Positions 42,788 to 51,537 of a stretch of 64,000 nucleotides of DNA are shown piece after piece (position 1 is the first letter of the stretch; every line of letters starts with the position of its first letter). The notes beneath the pieces are model-generated. The model worked only from the letters and a program-made list of their open reading frames with translations, searched no databases and was not told where the DNA came from. Position numbers and translations under genes: made by a program. This stretch comes from a candidate division KSB1 bacterium (GTDB lineage: Bacteria; Zhuqueibacterota; Zhuqueibacteria; Zhuqueibacterales; Zhuqueibacteraceae), in the NCBI GenBank assembly GCA_034506175.1, contig JAPDQB010000018.1, forward strand, positions 46,445-110,444, read 5' to 3'.

Positions 42788-44467
42788 ATGCACATTTTTT
42801 ATCAAGAGTTATCGGCGCGCCAAACCGATCCGCAAAAACGCCGCTGGCTTTTTGTGCCGTATGATCAACTCTCAGACGGCATCGGCCCGCTGGCGCGCGA
42901 AACGCCGGAAGAATTGGGCATCGTGCTCATCGAGAATAAATGGAAAGCGGCGCGGCGGCCGTATCACAAACAAAAACTCGCCCTCATTCTCGCCAACTTG
43001 CGACATTTCGCCTTGGAGCAAGCGGCGCGCGGCGTCGCCATCAAGCACGTCGTGACCAACGGCTTGTATCGCGAAGCCCTCATGCCATTGATCAAAGAAC
43101 TCGGTCCGCTGCGAGTGATGGTGCCCGCCGAGCGCGAACTGCGTGTTGATTTGCAGCCGTTGGTTGATTCCGGCGCTTTGCAATTGCTGCCGCATGAAGG
43201 TTGGCTCACCACAGCGGAGCAGTTCTACGCCAGCGCGAGAAAAGGTCCGCCGTGGCGGATGGATGCCTTCTATCGCCGCGTTCGCCGCGATACGGGTATT
43301 CTCATGGAAAAAGAAAAACCCGTCGGCGGCAAATTCAGTTTCGATACGGAAAACCGTCTTGCGTGGAAAGGCGATCCGCCGACGCCTCAACCGCTTGCCT
43401 TTCCAGTTGATTCCATCAAATCAGAAGTCGCCGCGCTCATCGAAAAGGATTTTGCGGCGCATCCGGGGAAATTAGATTTGGAGCATCTTCCCGCCACGCA
43501 AGCTGACGCCGAAGCGCTGTGGAAATGGGCCAGGGAAAATTGCCTGCATTTTTTCGGCCCGTATGAAGACGCCATGTCCTCGCGCTCATGGAGTTTGTTT
43601 CACACCCGCCTTTCTGCGTTACTCAATTTGCATCGTCTGCTGCCGAAGCGTGTCATTGACGAAGTTGAAAAAATGAATTTGCCGCTGCCGAGCAAAGAGG
43701 GTTTTATCCGCCAGATCTTGGGCTGGCGCGAGTACGTGCATCACGTACATGAGACAACCGATGGATTTCGCCAGCTTCCGGCGGGATCGGCGCGGGCTGA
43801 AATGCCGAGCGATGCCGGTTATCAGCGTTGGTCGGGAAAAGCGTGGCCGACATCATCGCCGCGAGATCACCCCGACGGCGGCGCGATGCCCGCCGCCCTG
43901 GGAAGCCAAACGCCGCTGCCGCCGGCTTATTGGGGAAAAAAATCCGGACTGGCCTGCCTCGATCACGTCGTGGCCGGAGTTTGGGAAGAAGGCTACAGCC
44001 ATCACATCACGCGCTTGATGGTGCTGGCGAATATCGCGATGCTGCTTGATGTTTCGCCCCGCGAGCTGACAGACTGGTTTTGGGTGGCGTACACCGATGC
44101 TTATGACTGGGTCGTCGAGCCGAATGTGCTCGGCATGGGCACGTTTGCCATCGGCGATTTGATTACCACCAAGCCATATATTTGCGGCGCGGCGTACCTC
44201 CATCGCATGAGCGATTATTGTGCCGCCTGCGCATTTGATCCGAAAAAGAATTGCCCGATCACACGGCTTTACTGGGCATTTCTGGCGCGCCACGAAAAAA
44301 TTTTAAAGAACAACCAACGCCTAAAATTAGTAATGGCAGCGATGCGCCGGCGCGGTGAATCGCAGCGAAAACATGATGAAAAAAATTTTCAAGTCGTGCG
44401 GGAAAAGCTGATCAAAGGCGAGATGGTCACGCCGGAAAATTTGCCGCAGGGAAATTTACATTCTTGA
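42788..44467 (+). CDS. Photolyase-related flavoprotein with Fe-S site (FeS-BCP/PhrB group)
   Basis: 559 residues. The N-terminal part (YDQLSDGIGPLARE, IENKWKAARRPYHKQKLALI) and the C-terminal FAD-binding helices (GWREYVHHVHETTDGF, NANMAL-like LMVLANIAMLLDVSP, YDWVVEPNVLGMGTFA) match the prokaryotic photolyase-related family, which repairs (6-4) or related UV photoproducts using light. Four Cys that can hold the [4Fe-4S] cluster are present: one in KPYICGAAYL, then CAAC, then Cys eight residues on in KKNCPI. It begins two bases after the SDR stop and is one base from the next gene. Confidence 0.88.
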   Translation: MHIFYQELSARQTDPQKRRWLFVPYDQLSDGIGPLARETPEELGIVLIENKWKAARRPYHKQKLALILANLRHFALEQAARGVAIKHVVTNGLYREALMPLIKELGPLRVMVPAERELRVDLQPLVDSGALQLLPHEGWLTTAEQFYASARKGPPWRMDAFYRRVRRDTGILMEKEKPVGGKFSFDTENRLAWKGDPPTPQPLAFPVDSIKSEVAALIEKDFAAHPGKLDLEHLPATQADAEALWKWARENCLHFFGPYEDAMSSRSWSLFHTRLSALLNLHRLLPKRVIDEVEKMNLPLPSKEGFIRQILGWREYVHHVHETTDGFRQLPAGSARAEMPSDAGYQRWSGKAWPTSSPRDHPDGGAMPAALGSQTPLPPAYWGKKSGLACLDHVVAGVWEEGYSHHITRLMVLANIAMLLDVSPRELTDWFWVAYTDAYDWVVEPNVLGMGTFAIGDLITTKPYICGAAYLHRMSDYCAACAFDPKKNCPITRLYWAFLARHEKILKNNQRLKLVMAAMRRRGESQRKHDEKNFQVVREKLIKGEMVTPENLPQGNLHS

Positions 44468-44468
44468 A

Positions 44469-45980
44469 ATGCCTGCAATGAAAACGGAAACGCCACAAAA
44501 AAATTCACTCATTCTGCTGACCGGCGCGAGCGGTTATGTCGGCGGCAGGTTGTTGCGAGCGCTGGAAACGGCAGGCTATCGCGTGCGCTGTCTCGCGCGG
44601 CGGCCGGAATTTCTCAAGCCGCGCGTCGACGCAAAAACCGAAATCGTCAAAGGCGATGTGCTCGATCCGGCCTCGTTACAAATGGCGATGGCCGGTGTTG
44701 ATGCGGCTTATTATTTGATTCACGCGATGGGTTCGACGGGCACGTTTGAAGAGGAAGATCGCCGCGCTGCCGGGAATTTTGGCGCGGCAGCGCGAACTGC
44801 GGGCGTGCGGCGCATAATTTATCTCGGCGGGCTGGGTTGCGGCGATGAGTTGTCACCGCATCTCGCCAGCCGGCAGGAAGTGGGCCGCATTCTGCGAGAA
44901 TCCGGCGTGCCGGCCATCGAACTGCGCGCGTCGATCATCATCGGTTCCGGCAGTTTATCCTTCGAAATGATTCGCGCGTTGGTGCAGAAACTGCCGATCA
45001 TGATCACGCCGCGATGGACGCGAGCGCTCAGCCAGCCGATGGCGATTGAAGACATCATGGCCTATCTTATCGCCGCGCTCGATGTGGAATACGACGGCGA
45101 CGGTGTCTTCGAGATCGGCGGCGCCGATCAAGTTTCGTATGGGGATTTGATGAAAGAGTACGCGCGACAGCGCGGGTTAAAACGCCTGATCATTCCGGTG
45201 CCGGTATTGACGCCGAAATTATCCAGCTTGTGGCTCGGCTTGGTGACGCCGCTTTATGCCCGCGTCGGCCGCAAGCTCATCGACAGCGTGCGCCACGACA
45301 CCGTCGTCACCAACCCGCGCGCTTTGAAAGCGTTCGCGATTCGCCCGCGCGGCATTCGTGAAGCCATCGCCCGCGCGCTCGTCAATGAAGATCAGGAATT
45401 TGCGGCGACACGCTGGTCGGACGCGCTTTCCTCACCCGGCGAGATCAAGAGTTGGGGCGGCGTCAAATTCGGCACGCGCCTCGTCGATTCACGCGCCATG
45501 AAAGTCCTGTGCTCACCGGAAGAGGCGATGAAACCGATTCGCCGGATCGGCGGCCAAACCGGCTGGTATTTTGGCCATTGGCTGTGGCATTTGCGCGGAT
45601 TGATCGATCTGCTTTGCGGCGGCGTGGGCATGCGCCGCGGGCGCCGCGATCCGGAGTGGCCGGCGCCAGGCGACACAGTGGATTTTTGGCGCGTCGAAGC
45701 TTTCGAGCCGGCGCGCTTGCTGCGGTTATTTGCGGAAATGAAATTGCCGGGCCGCGCGTGGCTGCAATTCGAGATTGAAAAGCACGGCGACGAAACGAAA
45801 ATTCGCCAAACGGCGATTTTCGATCCGGCGGGCATGTTTGGCCTGCTGTATTGGTACGCGCTTTATCCTTTGCATCAGCTCGTTTTTAGCGGCATGTTGC
45901 GGGGAATTGTCAATGCCATTGCAAAAGAAAAAGGGCGAGTGGCCAACGAAAACCAGCGCGACCGGCAACCGGCAGTTTAA
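44469..45980 (+). CDS. SDR-family NAD(P)-binding protein with DUF2867
   Basis: 503 residues in two parts. Residues of about 10-300 are an atypical SDR with LILLTGASGYVGGRLLRALE, GVDAAYYLIHAMGSTG and RRIIYLGGLGCGD, related to NmrA/complex I-associated proteins. Residues of about 330-485 are DUF2867, a START-like domain that may bind a lipid or isoprenoid, ending in a membrane-like segment. Homologues often sit with photolyase and carotenoid genes. It is the last intact gene of the carH-led unit. Activity unknown. Confidence 0.85.
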   Translation: MPAMKTETPQKNSLILLTGASGYVGGRLLRALETAGYRVRCLARRPEFLKPRVDAKTEIVKGDVLDPASLQMAMAGVDAAYYLIHAMGSTGTFEEEDRRAAGNFGAAARTAGVRRIIYLGGLGCGDELSPHLASRQEVGRILRESGVPAIELRASIIIGSGSLSFEMIRALVQKLPIMITPRWTRALSQPMAIEDIMAYLIAALDVEYDGDGVFEIGGADQVSYGDLMKEYARQRGLKRLIIPVPVLTPKLSSLWLGLVTPLYARVGRKLIDSVRHDTVVTNPRALKAFAIRPRGIREAIARALVNEDQEFAATRWSDALSSPGEIKSWGGVKFGTRLVDSRAMKVLCSPEEAMKPIRRIGGQTGWYFGHWLWHLRGLIDLLCGGVGMRRGRRDPEWPAPGDTVDFWRVEAFEPARLLRLFAEMKLPGRAWLQFEIEKHGDETKIRQTAIFDPAGMFGLLYWYALYPLHQLVFSGMLRGIVNAIAKEKGRVANENQRDRQPAV

Positions 45981-46007
45981 AAATATTTCTTGTTTTATGC
46001 AAGATGA

Positions 46008-46580
46008 TTTCATAATTTTATCCGAGGTTATAATCCGACCACAGGTCAGGAGTTGTGGCGGTTGGGCGGCAGCTCCAAAATTACCGCGCCGACGCCAGTT
46101 TTTTCCGGTGATTTGATCGTCGTCGTGAGTGGCCGGCGTCCCGAAGCGCCGATTTTTGTCATTCGAGCGGGCGCGACTGGCGACATCACGCTCGGCAGCG
46201 AACAAATTTCAAGCCGGCACATTGTCTGGAGCAAACAAAAGCGCGGCTCCTACATGCCGACGCCGCTCATCTACGGTGATCATCTTTACGTGCTGGCCAA
46301 TCAGGGCATTTTTGATTGTTATGATTTGAAGAGTGGGGAAGAAATTTATCGCGAGCGCATTCCGCATCAAGGCGGTGGTTTCAGCGCCTCGCCAGTGGCA
46401 GCGGACGGCAAGATTTATCTCCGAAGCGAAGATGGGGAGATTTTTGTCGTGAAAAGCGGGCCGACATTCGAGCTGCTCGCGACCAATCCGATGGGCGAGC
46501 GGCTGATGGCGACGCCGGCCATTTCTGCGGGAAGGAGGTTCGTCAGAACACAGCATCATCTTTTCGCTATCGGGCAATAA
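46008..46580 (+). pseudogene. PQQ-binding-like beta-propeller remnant, 5' part lost
   Basis: An open frame of about 190 codons without a proper start; TGA at 46005-46007 closes it upstream. The first residues already read as an internal propeller blade ([15 protein letters not shown]), followed by further blades ([55 protein letters not shown]). This is the C-terminal portion of a BamB/PQQ-like repeat protein, usually exported and over 380 residues. No signal peptide or ribosome-binding site is left. A TTG at 46053 could start a 175-residue product, but that is unlikely to be functional. Confidence 0.75.
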
Positions 46581-46658
46581 CCGAGTTCGATTTTTGCACT
46601 TGCAATCACATTGTCAAGCCTTTCTTCATTTTCTTCATCAACCCCAGAGAGGCGATTT

Positions 46659-47693
46659 ATGGCCGACCACATTCGTAAACCCGGTATTCTCATCACCGGC
46701 GCCAATGGCGAGATGGGCCACGGACTTATCACCCGCCTGGCCGCTGAAGGCAATTCCAACATCATTGCACTCGATGTTCGCCCGCTTGATGAAAGCTTGG
46801 AGCGCCTGTGCAGCGCCGTGGTCATCGGCGACATCCTCGAGCAACGCTTGTTGGAACGTTTGCAAAGCGAGTACGAAATTCACTGCGTTTATCATCTCGC
46901 GGCGCTGCTTTCGACGCGCGCCGAGTTCACGCCGGAGGCGGCCCACCGCGTCAACGTCGAAGGCACGATCAATTTGCTGAAACTGGCGATTGAACAATCG
47001 CGCTGGCATGGCGAGCCGGTCAAATTCATGTTTCCCAGCTCCATCGCGGTTTACGGCCTGCCTTCGCTTGCTGAAAAACAAGCTGTCGGAAAAATCAAAG
47101 AAACCGCCTGGAATTATCCGACGACGATGTACGGTTGCAATAAACTTTATTGCGAGCATCTCGGGCGTTATTATGCCTCGCATTATCAGCAACTGGCGGC
47201 GGATAAAGTTCAAAAGGGCGGCGTCGACTTTCGTTCGATTCGCTTCCCAGGTTTGATCAGCGCCACCACGGTGCCGAGCGGCGGCACGAGCGATTATGCG
47301 CCGGAGATGCTGCACGCCGCGGCACAGAAAAAAAGTTACGCCTGTTTCGTGCGCGAAGACGTCCGCATCCCATTCATGGCGATGCCGGATGCAATCCATG
47401 CCTTGTTAAAACTTCACGCTGCCCCCCGCGAAAAATTGACTCAAACCGTTTACAACATCGGAAGCTTCAGTCCCACTGCCGGCGAAATTCGCGAGCTGAC
47501 GCGACGGGCATTTCCATACGCCAATATCACTTTCCGGCCTGATGATAAACGCCAGGCTATCGTCGATTCCTGGCCCGCTGATGTTGATGATTCCGCGGCG
47601 CGGCGGGATTGGGGCTGGGCGCCGGAGTATGATCAAACACGCGCCTTCGAGGAGTATTTGATTCCGGGGATTAAGGAACGGTATCGTGTGTAA
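46659..47693 (+). CDS. tdh: L-threonine 3-dehydrogenase, SDR type
   Basis: 344 residues from ATG 46659. Extended-SDR features: [32 protein letters not shown], active site YGCNK within [15 protein letters not shown], and the family-specific [19 protein letters not shown] and [14 protein letters not shown]. These are hallmarks of the short-chain-type threonine dehydrogenase that oxidises L-threonine to 2-amino-3-oxobutyrate with NAD. The call is confirmed by the next gene, kbl, 47 bases downstream. AGAGAGG serves as ribosome-binding site. Confidence 0.9.
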   Translation: MADHIRKPGILITGANGEMGHGLITRLAAEGNSNIIALDVRPLDESLERLCSAVVIGDILEQRLLERLQSEYEIHCVYHLAALLSTRAEFTPEAAHRVNVEGTINLLKLAIEQSRWHGEPVKFMFPSSIAVYGLPSLAEKQAVGKIKETAWNYPTTMYGCNKLYCEHLGRYYASHYQQLAADKVQKGGVDFRSIRFPGLISATTVPSGGTSDYAPEMLHAAAQKKSYACFVREDVRIPFMAMPDAIHALLKLHAAPREKLTQTVYNIGSFSPTAGEIRELTRRAFPYANITFRPDDKRQAIVDSWPADVDDSAARRDWGWAPEYDQTRAFEEYLIPGIKERYRV

Positions 47694-47740
47694 GTCAAAG
47701 CGATTGCGAACAAACGAAACCTCGCCATGAGGAGTTCATT

Positions 47741-48916
47741 ATGTCCAAACTCGATTTCCTCAACAATGAAATTAAAGCCCTCAAAGAGCAGGGCCTGTTC
47801 ATCAACATCCGCACCATCGAGAGCGCGGTGGGTGCGTGGGTTCAGGTGGACGGCCAGAGGGTGCTCAACATGTGCACCAACAATTATCTCGGCTTTGCCA
47901 ATCATCCGAAACTCAAAGAGGCGGCAAAGAGGGCGATTGACGAATACGGCGTCGGGCCGGCGGCGGTGCGCTCGATTGCCGGCACGCAAACTTTGCATCG
48001 CCGACTCGAGCAAAAGCTGGCGGCATTCAAAGGCGTCGAGGATACCGTCTCCCTGCAATCCGGATTGTTGGCGAACCAAGCCGTCATTCCGACGATCACC
48101 ACGGCGGACGATGTGATTTTCTCCGATGAGTTGAATCACGCCAGCATTATTGACGGCACGCGCCTGTCAAAGGCCAAAGTGGTGCGCTATCGTCACAACG
48201 ACGTTGCCGATCTCGAAACGAAACTCAAGAGTGAACCCGCAGCGCGCAATCGCTTGATCATCACCGACGGCGTGTTCAGCATGGATGGCGATGTCGCGCC
48301 GATGAAGGAGATTGTCGCCGTTGCGGAAGAGCATAATGCCATGACGATGGTGGACGACGCACACGGCGAAGGCGTGCTCGGTCGCGCTGGACGCGGCATT
48401 GCCGATCATTTCGGTTTGCACGGTCGCGTCGATATCGAAGTCGGCACGCTCTCCAAAGCCTTTGGCGTGGTTGGCGGCTATGTCGCCGGCAAAAAGGCCA
48501 TCGTCGATTACTTGCGCCAGCGCGCGCGGCCATTTCTTTTTTCCAGCGCGGTGACGCCGGCAGATGTCGCGGCTTGCATCGCAGCAGTCGATATTCTCGC
48601 CGAATCGGGCGAGTTGGTGGAGAAACTTTGGGCGAACACGAAATATTTCAAGGAAAAAATGAAAGCGCTCGGCTTCGATCTTGGCCAGAGCGTCACGCCG
48701 ATTACGCCGGTGATGATCGGCGACACCGATAAAGCGCGCGCGCTGAGCCAAAAGCTTTTTGAGAATAACGTATTCGCCATGGCCATCGGCTATCCGACCG
48801 TGCCAAAAGGCAAAGAGCGCCTGCGCGTGATGATCTCGGCGACACACTCGACGGATGATTTGGATTTTGCGGTGAAGGCGTTTGAGAAAGTGGGGAAAGA
48901 GGTGGGAGTGATTTAA
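47741..48916 (+). CDS. kbl: 2-amino-3-ketobutyrate CoA ligase (glycine C-acetyltransferase)
   Basis: 391-residue alpha-oxoamine synthase. [20 protein letters not shown] near the N-terminus, [26 protein letters not shown], and the PLP Lys in [17 protein letters not shown]. It splits 2-amino-3-oxobutyrate with CoA to glycine and acetyl-CoA, completing the threonine pathway begun by tdh just upstream. Related enzymes (BioF, serine palmitoyltransferase) share the fold, but context and length favour Kbl. AUGAGGAG-type ribosome-binding site is directly upstream. Confidence 0.94.
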   Translation: MSKLDFLNNEIKALKEQGLFINIRTIESAVGAWVQVDGQRVLNMCTNNYLGFANHPKLKEAAKRAIDEYGVGPAAVRSIAGTQTLHRRLEQKLAAFKGVEDTVSLQSGLLANQAVIPTITTADDVIFSDELNHASIIDGTRLSKAKVVRYRHNDVADLETKLKSEPAARNRLIITDGVFSMDGDVAPMKEIVAVAEEHNAMTMVDDAHGEGVLGRAGRGIADHFGLHGRVDIEVGTLSKAFGVVGGYVAGKKAIVDYLRQRARPFLFSSAVTPADVAACIAAVDILAESGELVEKLWANTKYFKEKMKALGFDLGQSVTPITPVMIGDTDKARALSQKLFENNVFAMAIGYPTVPKGKERLRVMISATHSTDDLDFAVKAFEKVGKEVGVI

Positions 48917-49068
48917 TCCATCAGGCATAATTCACATGGACAGACGAACAATAAAGCGGGATAAGCGCTGACAGATGCTATTAAAAATAAACCAGAATTA
49001 AGAGTGCGGTCATGTCGCAAGAATAGACCGATCACGAGTTCATCCAAGCAGGATGATCTAGCGCCCCC

Positions 49069-49473
49069 TCAAGATGGATATGCGGCACCTGTAGCGCGAC
49101 GACGATCAGAAAGTTTATGTTTTTGAAGCAGCACTTTCGCCGGAATTCCCAAACCCGAATGAAGCGCCCGAATCATCGATAACATTAGCGGTCGTTTGCG
49201 GGAGAGAACCTCGGAAACTTTACTGCGGCTTCCAATGAAAGGCTCCAAATCCCGTGGTGTAAGGTTTTGTTGTTCCATCCGAAACTTAATGGCCTCAATA
49301 GGATCTGGCAAAGCCTTTTTGATCGTTTTAGACTCGTAGTCTTGGACGAGCAATGTCAGAAGCTCCAACCGATCTGCTTCCGGTGTGCCCACATCCGGAT
49401 CGAGATCGATTAGCTTTTCGATGGCAGCGAGGGCGGCTTTATAACCTGACTCGGATCTTATAATTTTGACCAT
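49069..49473 (-). CDS. higA: HigA-type antitoxin
   Basis: 134 residues from ATG 49473 (an upstream in-frame extension is possible but overlaps higB). The N-terminal half has the HigA pattern of a charged helical region with the DLDPDVGTPEADRLELLTLL segment; the C-terminal half is the helix-turn-helix (LTPRDLEPFIGSRSKVSEVL, then RPLMLSMIRALHSGLGIP). It should bind and neutralise the HigB RNase and repress the operon. The partner toxin, 13 bases upstream, is broken, so the antitoxin may be a leftover. Confidence 0.85.
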   Translation of the reverse strand: MVKIIRSESGYKAALAAIEKLIDLDPDVGTPEADRLELLTLLVQDYESKTIKKALPDPIEAIKFRMEQQNLTPRDLEPFIGSRSKVSEVLSRKRPLMLSMIRALHSGLGIPAKVLLQKHKLSDRRRATGAAYPS

Positions 49474-49486
49474 AGTTTTGCCATCC

Positions 49487-49722
49487 TTAAAATTTCCACT
49501 TTGAGTATTCTGCGTGTATCCCGATTCTGTTGACAAGAACAACTTGACTTTTGTAGCTGATTTTGCCCTCTAAGCGATATTTGTTCCCTTTTAAATTGAA
49601 TATTACTCGGTTGTCTGCCATTGCGCTTCTTCGACTTCATAAATCCAGGCTTTTAACTGTGAGACGACATCGGCATGCCGGTTGCCGAATTCCTCCAAAA
49701 TTTTTACTCCCACTATTTTCAT
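49487..49722 (-). pseudogene. higB: HigB-type toxin, frameshifted with internal deletion
   Basis: The start ATG (49720-49722) gives MKIVGVKILEEFGNRHADVV, then QLKAWIYEVEEAQW, the normal HigB N-terminus, and stops at residue 39. The family's second half is present in another frame: ADNRVIFNLKGNKYRLEG, then HAEYSKWKF, to TAA at 49487. About 12-14 codons that normally sit between (the K/T-P...Y-P-S-A-S region) are absent. So a deletion plus frameshift has removed the toxin. Two small frames that overlap here are shadows of this remnant. Confidence 0.85.
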
Positions 49723-50031
49723 GAAATAGTTTGTTAGCCAATGGGCGGTCCCATGTTTATTATTGGCTCCTTCAGGTAGACAATATATAAAAATTTAAAT
49801 GTATGCAAATGCTTTTTATCGGTTTTCGATTAAGAATTGCATGGCCGATCTCCCCATAACGTCAGCCTCATTCGCATCCCACTTGCATTTATTATTTTCT
49901 TGCATTTAATCATGCGTTTGCATATTTTTGTCGCATACCTAAAAAACCGCGGCTGGTAGTTTATCAAAAAATCAGATGAATGAACCTATCTTTCGACATC
50001 CCGGCAAAAATACTTTGGGGAGAAATACGGC
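49723..50031. promoter_or_regulatory. 309-bp A/T-rich intergenic region with three TTGCAT repeats
   Basis: Separates higBA (leftward) from the permease (rightward). TTGCAT occurs at 49883-49888, 49900-49905 and 49918-49923, spaced 17 and 18 bases, on the same DNA strand; further TGCAAATGC lies near 49806. These could be binding sites or promoter -35 elements, but no clean promoter pair is visible. The permease ribosome-binding site GGGGAG is at 50017-50022. No coding potential seen. Confidence 0.4.
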
Positions 50032-51405
50032 ATGACGGCTGAACCACCTTCATTGCCTCCGAGCGCCCAATCGACCGCCATTGCCCTCCCCGCTCCGGCC
50101 ATACCGAGCCCTGTCTCTCTCAAGCGCTCGCTCGGCTGGAAAAGCCTGCTCTGCGTGGTCTACGTGACCGTCTGCGCCGGGCCGTTTGGGTTGGAAGAAT
50201 TTGTCACGGCAGTTGGGCCGGGCATGGCGTTCATACTGCTCTTGATCATTCCGATTTTATGGGGACTGCCGCTGCTGTTCATGTCCGCCGAGTTGTCGAG
50301 CGCGTTGCCGGTTGAGGGCGGGCTCTATCGCTGGGTGAAAACCGCATTCGGTGATTTTTGGGGCTTTCAAGCCGGTTGGTGGTGGTGGATCAGCTCGTTT
50401 TTGGACTGCGCGATTTACGCCGTGCTCGTCGCCGATTATTTTACCTTCTTCAATCCGGAGATGAGCAAGCTGACGCACTGGGGTATTGCGCTGGCCGTGA
50501 TCTGGTTTTTTACTTTGATGAATATTCGCGGCGTCGAGCTGGTCGGCACCAGCTCGATTCTCTTTGTGTTGTTCATGACCCTGCCGTTCATTGTCATGAT
50601 CGTGGTCGGTGCGCCGAAGGTCGCGGACATTCCTTTGACGCCACTCGTACCGGAAGGCAAAAGCCTCTCTTCGGTTTTGAGCACGGGTTTTCTGATGGGC
50701 ATTTGGTTTATCAGCGGCTTTGAAGGCGTCGGCACCGCGGCGGAAGAAATCAAAAATTCGGAGCGCGCCATTGCCCGCGCGCTGGTGTTGATCTTTCCGC
50801 TGGTGCTGGCGAGTTACGGCTTGCCGATTCTCGTGAGTCTCGCGGTTGATCCGAACTGGCAAAGCTGGGAATCCGGGCATTTCGCCAAAATCGCGGAAAA
50901 CATCGGCGGCCCGACGCTCGGCGGCTGGGTTTCCATCGCCGGGGTGATTTCAAACATGGCGTTGTTCAGCACCTGGCTGCTCTCCTACTCACGCCTGCCG
51001 TTTGCGATGGCGCATGACGGTTATTTGCCCAAGGCGATCACGCGCATTTCGCCGAAATACGGCACGCCGGTTACCGCCATCGTGCTCAGCGGCGTGATTT
51101 ACAGCATTTTCGCCTGGGGCGATTTTCAAAGCCTGGTGATCATCAACATTTGGGTGATTCTCTGCGGAATTTTTTTGGAATTTTTGGCGTTGGCTAAATT
51201 GCGTTTCAGCCGTCCCGATCTGCCGCGTTATTTTCGTGTGCCCGGGGGAAAAATCGGTTTGTGGCTCACGGTGATTTGCCCGGTTGCGATTGGCTTGTTT
51301 GCCATGTTTGCCGGTGAGTCGAAGGAAATCATCGCCGGCTCCATCGCCGTGGTTACGGGGCCGATCGCGTTTTGGCTGTGCAAGCGTTTTGTCAAGTCGC
51401 GGTAG
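50032..51405 (+). CDS. APC-family amino acid permease
   Basis: 457 residues with about 12 membrane helices, starting with a Pro/Ser-rich cytoplasmic tail (residues 1-35). Seen: SLLCVVYVTVCAGPFGLEEF (helix 1, unwound GxG-like region), VEGGLYRWVKTAFGDFWGFQ (the conserved GG.Y.W), and FISGFEGVGTAAEEIKNSER (helix 6 with the conserved Glu). It imports or exchanges amino acids or amines at the inner membrane. The substrate is unknown. It is a single gene with its own upstream region. Confidence 0.92.
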   Translation: MTAEPPSLPPSAQSTAIALPAPAIPSPVSLKRSLGWKSLLCVVYVTVCAGPFGLEEFVTAVGPGMAFILLLIIPILWGLPLLFMSAELSSALPVEGGLYRWVKTAFGDFWGFQAGWWWWISSFLDCAIYAVLVADYFTFFNPEMSKLTHWGIALAVIWFFTLMNIRGVELVGTSSILFVLFMTLPFIVMIVVGAPKVADIPLTPLVPEGKSLSSVLSTGFLMGIWFISGFEGVGTAAEEIKNSERAIARALVLIFPLVLASYGLPILVSLAVDPNWQSWESGHFAKIAENIGGPTLGGWVSIAGVISNMALFSTWLLSYSRLPFAMAHDGYLPKAITRISPKYGTPVTAIVLSGVIYSIFAWGDFQSLVIINIWVILCGIFLEFLALAKLRFSRPDLPRYFRVPGGKIGLWLTVICPVAIGLFAMFAGESKEIIAGSIAVVTGPIAFWLCKRFVKSR

Positions 51406-51537
51406 GCCGCCAGAGTGCAAAAGTTGGAAAAAATAGGAAAGCCGATGAGTAAACATTGCTGCTACGCCGGCGTTTCTTCTCTCTATGAATCCACGTTCAT
51501 CAATTTTTTGCTCACCGCAAAGCTGAAGAGGAGGCTT

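Noticed and set aside
49458..49640. 60-residue minus-strand gene between higA and higB
   Set aside because: It overlaps the HigB remnant in another frame and has no family resemblance or ribosome-binding site.
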